Assembly (NCBI GenBank): GCA_025450255.1
Contig: JANWHV010000185.1
Span: forward strand, 1-6,752
Direction of reading: 5' to 3'
Source of the DNA: Chloroflexota bacterium
GTDB lineage: Bacteria > Chloroflexota > UBA5177 > JANWHV01
DNA: 6,752 nt
A program made the position numbers and the translations under genes. Below are positions 6,445-6,752 of the stretch, piece after piece (positions within the stretch are counted from its first letter, which is position 1; each line of letters begins with the position of its first letter). A model generated the notes under the pieces. That model saw nothing but the letters and a program-made list of their open reading frames with translations. It was not told the origin of the DNA and did not search any database.

Positions 6445-6473
6445 AGGATACGTAGCCGACTTCCGCCTGTCAA
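6445..6473 (-). promoter_or_regulatory. Sigma70-type promoter candidate for the four-gene operon
   Basis: On the minus strand, a perfect -35 box TTGACA (6468-6473) is followed after exactly 17 bases by a -10 box TATCCT (6445-6450, 4 of 6). Transcription would begin near 6438, giving a leader of about 130 bases. A CGTAGC hexamer (6451-6456) directly abuts the -10 box and recurs in nearby inverted repeats. Confidence 0.65.
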
Positions 6474-6610
6474 GATCGAGAGCGGCTGGTGGTGTGGTGC
6501 TCCTGACGCTTCAACCCTGTCCTGGTCAATTAATCCATCCGTGCAAACATCGACGGTTGCAGCGGGTGGATATAGATTGGGATTGCAGTCGAGCCGCGCT
6601 GCTGATACCA

Positions 6611-6621
6611 CTACGTCGTAG
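6611..6621. repeat. Short perfect palindrome CTACG-T-CGTAG
   Basis: Two 5-base arms around a single central base, in the noncoding DNA upstream of the operon promoter. The 8-mer GTCGTAGC within and beside it (6615-6622) occurs again at 6739-6746. It may be an operator half-site. No regulator can be assigned. Confidence 0.35.
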
Positions 6622-6710
6622 CTGGAGCGCCTACCATGTTCATCCGCCTCAACCTCACGGTCTGAAAATAGTGGCCGGTTAGGCCCAAGAGAGACCCACG
6701 CTCTCCAGTT

Positions 6711-6746
6711 GCTACGCTGAGTGTTCTTGAAGAGCTCAGTCGTAGC
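6711..6746. repeat. Imperfect inverted repeat near the window edge
   Basis: GCTACGCTGAG (6711-6721) faces CTCAGTCGTAGC (6735-6746): an 11-base-pair stem with one bulged base and a 13-base loop. Neither strand has a U-run after it, so it is not a standard terminator. An operator or RNA structure belonging to a gene beyond the window is possible. Confidence 0.45.
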
Positions 6747-6752
6747 GAGGAG

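Larger units (their letters stand above)
6310..6752. other. Noncoding leader and upstream regulatory region of the operon
   Basis: These 443 bases hold no supported gene; short frames on both strands lack ribosome binding sites and protein-like composition. The part nearest the operon is a leader of about 130 bases, with a ribosome binding site at 6321-6328 and a small palindrome GGCGT-CC-ACGCC (6400-6411). Beyond the promoter (6445-6473) the DNA becomes relatively AT-richer (about 6525-6580) and carries inverted repeats at 6611-6621 and 6711-6746. The plus strand ends in GAGGAG at the window edge, which could be the ribosome binding site of a divergent gene outside the window. Confidence 0.55.

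Noticed and set aside
6282..6682. Possible small genes in the upstream region (a minus-strand frame of 109 codons and a plus-strand frame of 62 codons)
   Set aside because: Neither has a ribosome binding site or protein-like pattern, and the minus-strand frame runs into the start of the first operon gene and covers the promoter.
6711..6752. Intrinsic terminator at the inverted repeat
   Set aside because: The stem is good but neither strand has a T-run after it; an operator or other structure fits better.

Overview
This is a GC-rich bacterial window with six complete protein-coding genes, all of them metabolic enzymes. There are no rRNA or tRNA genes, mobile elements or CRISPR arrays. High GC, purine-rich Shine-Dalgarno sites and near-consensus sigma70-type promoters point to a free-living GC-rich bacterium. 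The look of the proteins makes me think of Chloroflexota (Thermomicrobia-like) or Actinomycetota, but nothing here proves the lineage.

Layout. Positions 1-183 are noncoding. A minus-strand Gfo/Idh/MocA-type oxidoreductase follows (184-1257). A 237-bp divergent intergenic region holds two opposed promoter candidates. A plus-strand short-chain dehydrogenase (1495-2262) comes next. Its stop codon overlaps the stop codon of the last gene of a four-gene minus-strand operon. Read in the direction of transcription, that operon is: an enolase-superfamily (mandelate racemase/muconate lactonizing type) enzyme (6309-5206), a CitE/malyl-CoA-lyase-like HpcH/HpaI protein (5183-3891), a MaoC-type hydratase/dehydratase (3879-3397) and a second, divergent enolase-superfamily enzyme (3383-2259). 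Gaps between these four genes are 22, 11 and 13 bp. A promoter candidate with a consensus TTGACA box lies at 6445-6473, within 443 bp of noncoding upstream DNA.

How the genes may work together. Two enolase-superfamily enzymes plus two NAD(P)-dependent oxidoreductases are typical of sugar-acid or polyol catabolism: oxidation of a sugar, then dehydration of the aldonate to a 2-keto-3-deoxy acid. The MaoC/CitE pair resembles pairs that hydrate an unsaturated C5 acyl-CoA and cleave the resulting hydroxyacyl-CoA (mesaconyl-CoA hydratase/methylmalyl-CoA lyase, or itaconyl-CoA hydratase/citramalyl-CoA lyase). Finding both sets interleaved in one operon is the most interesting point in the window. 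It suggests either a carboxylic-acid pathway joining enolase-type chemistry to CoA-ester cleavage, or non-canonical substrates for the MaoC and CitE proteins. No CoA transferase or ligase, transporter or regulator is present, so the pathway is incomplete here and the substrate cannot be named.

Start sites were moved downstream of the longest reading frame for four genes, using ribosome binding sites, promoter position and family length.
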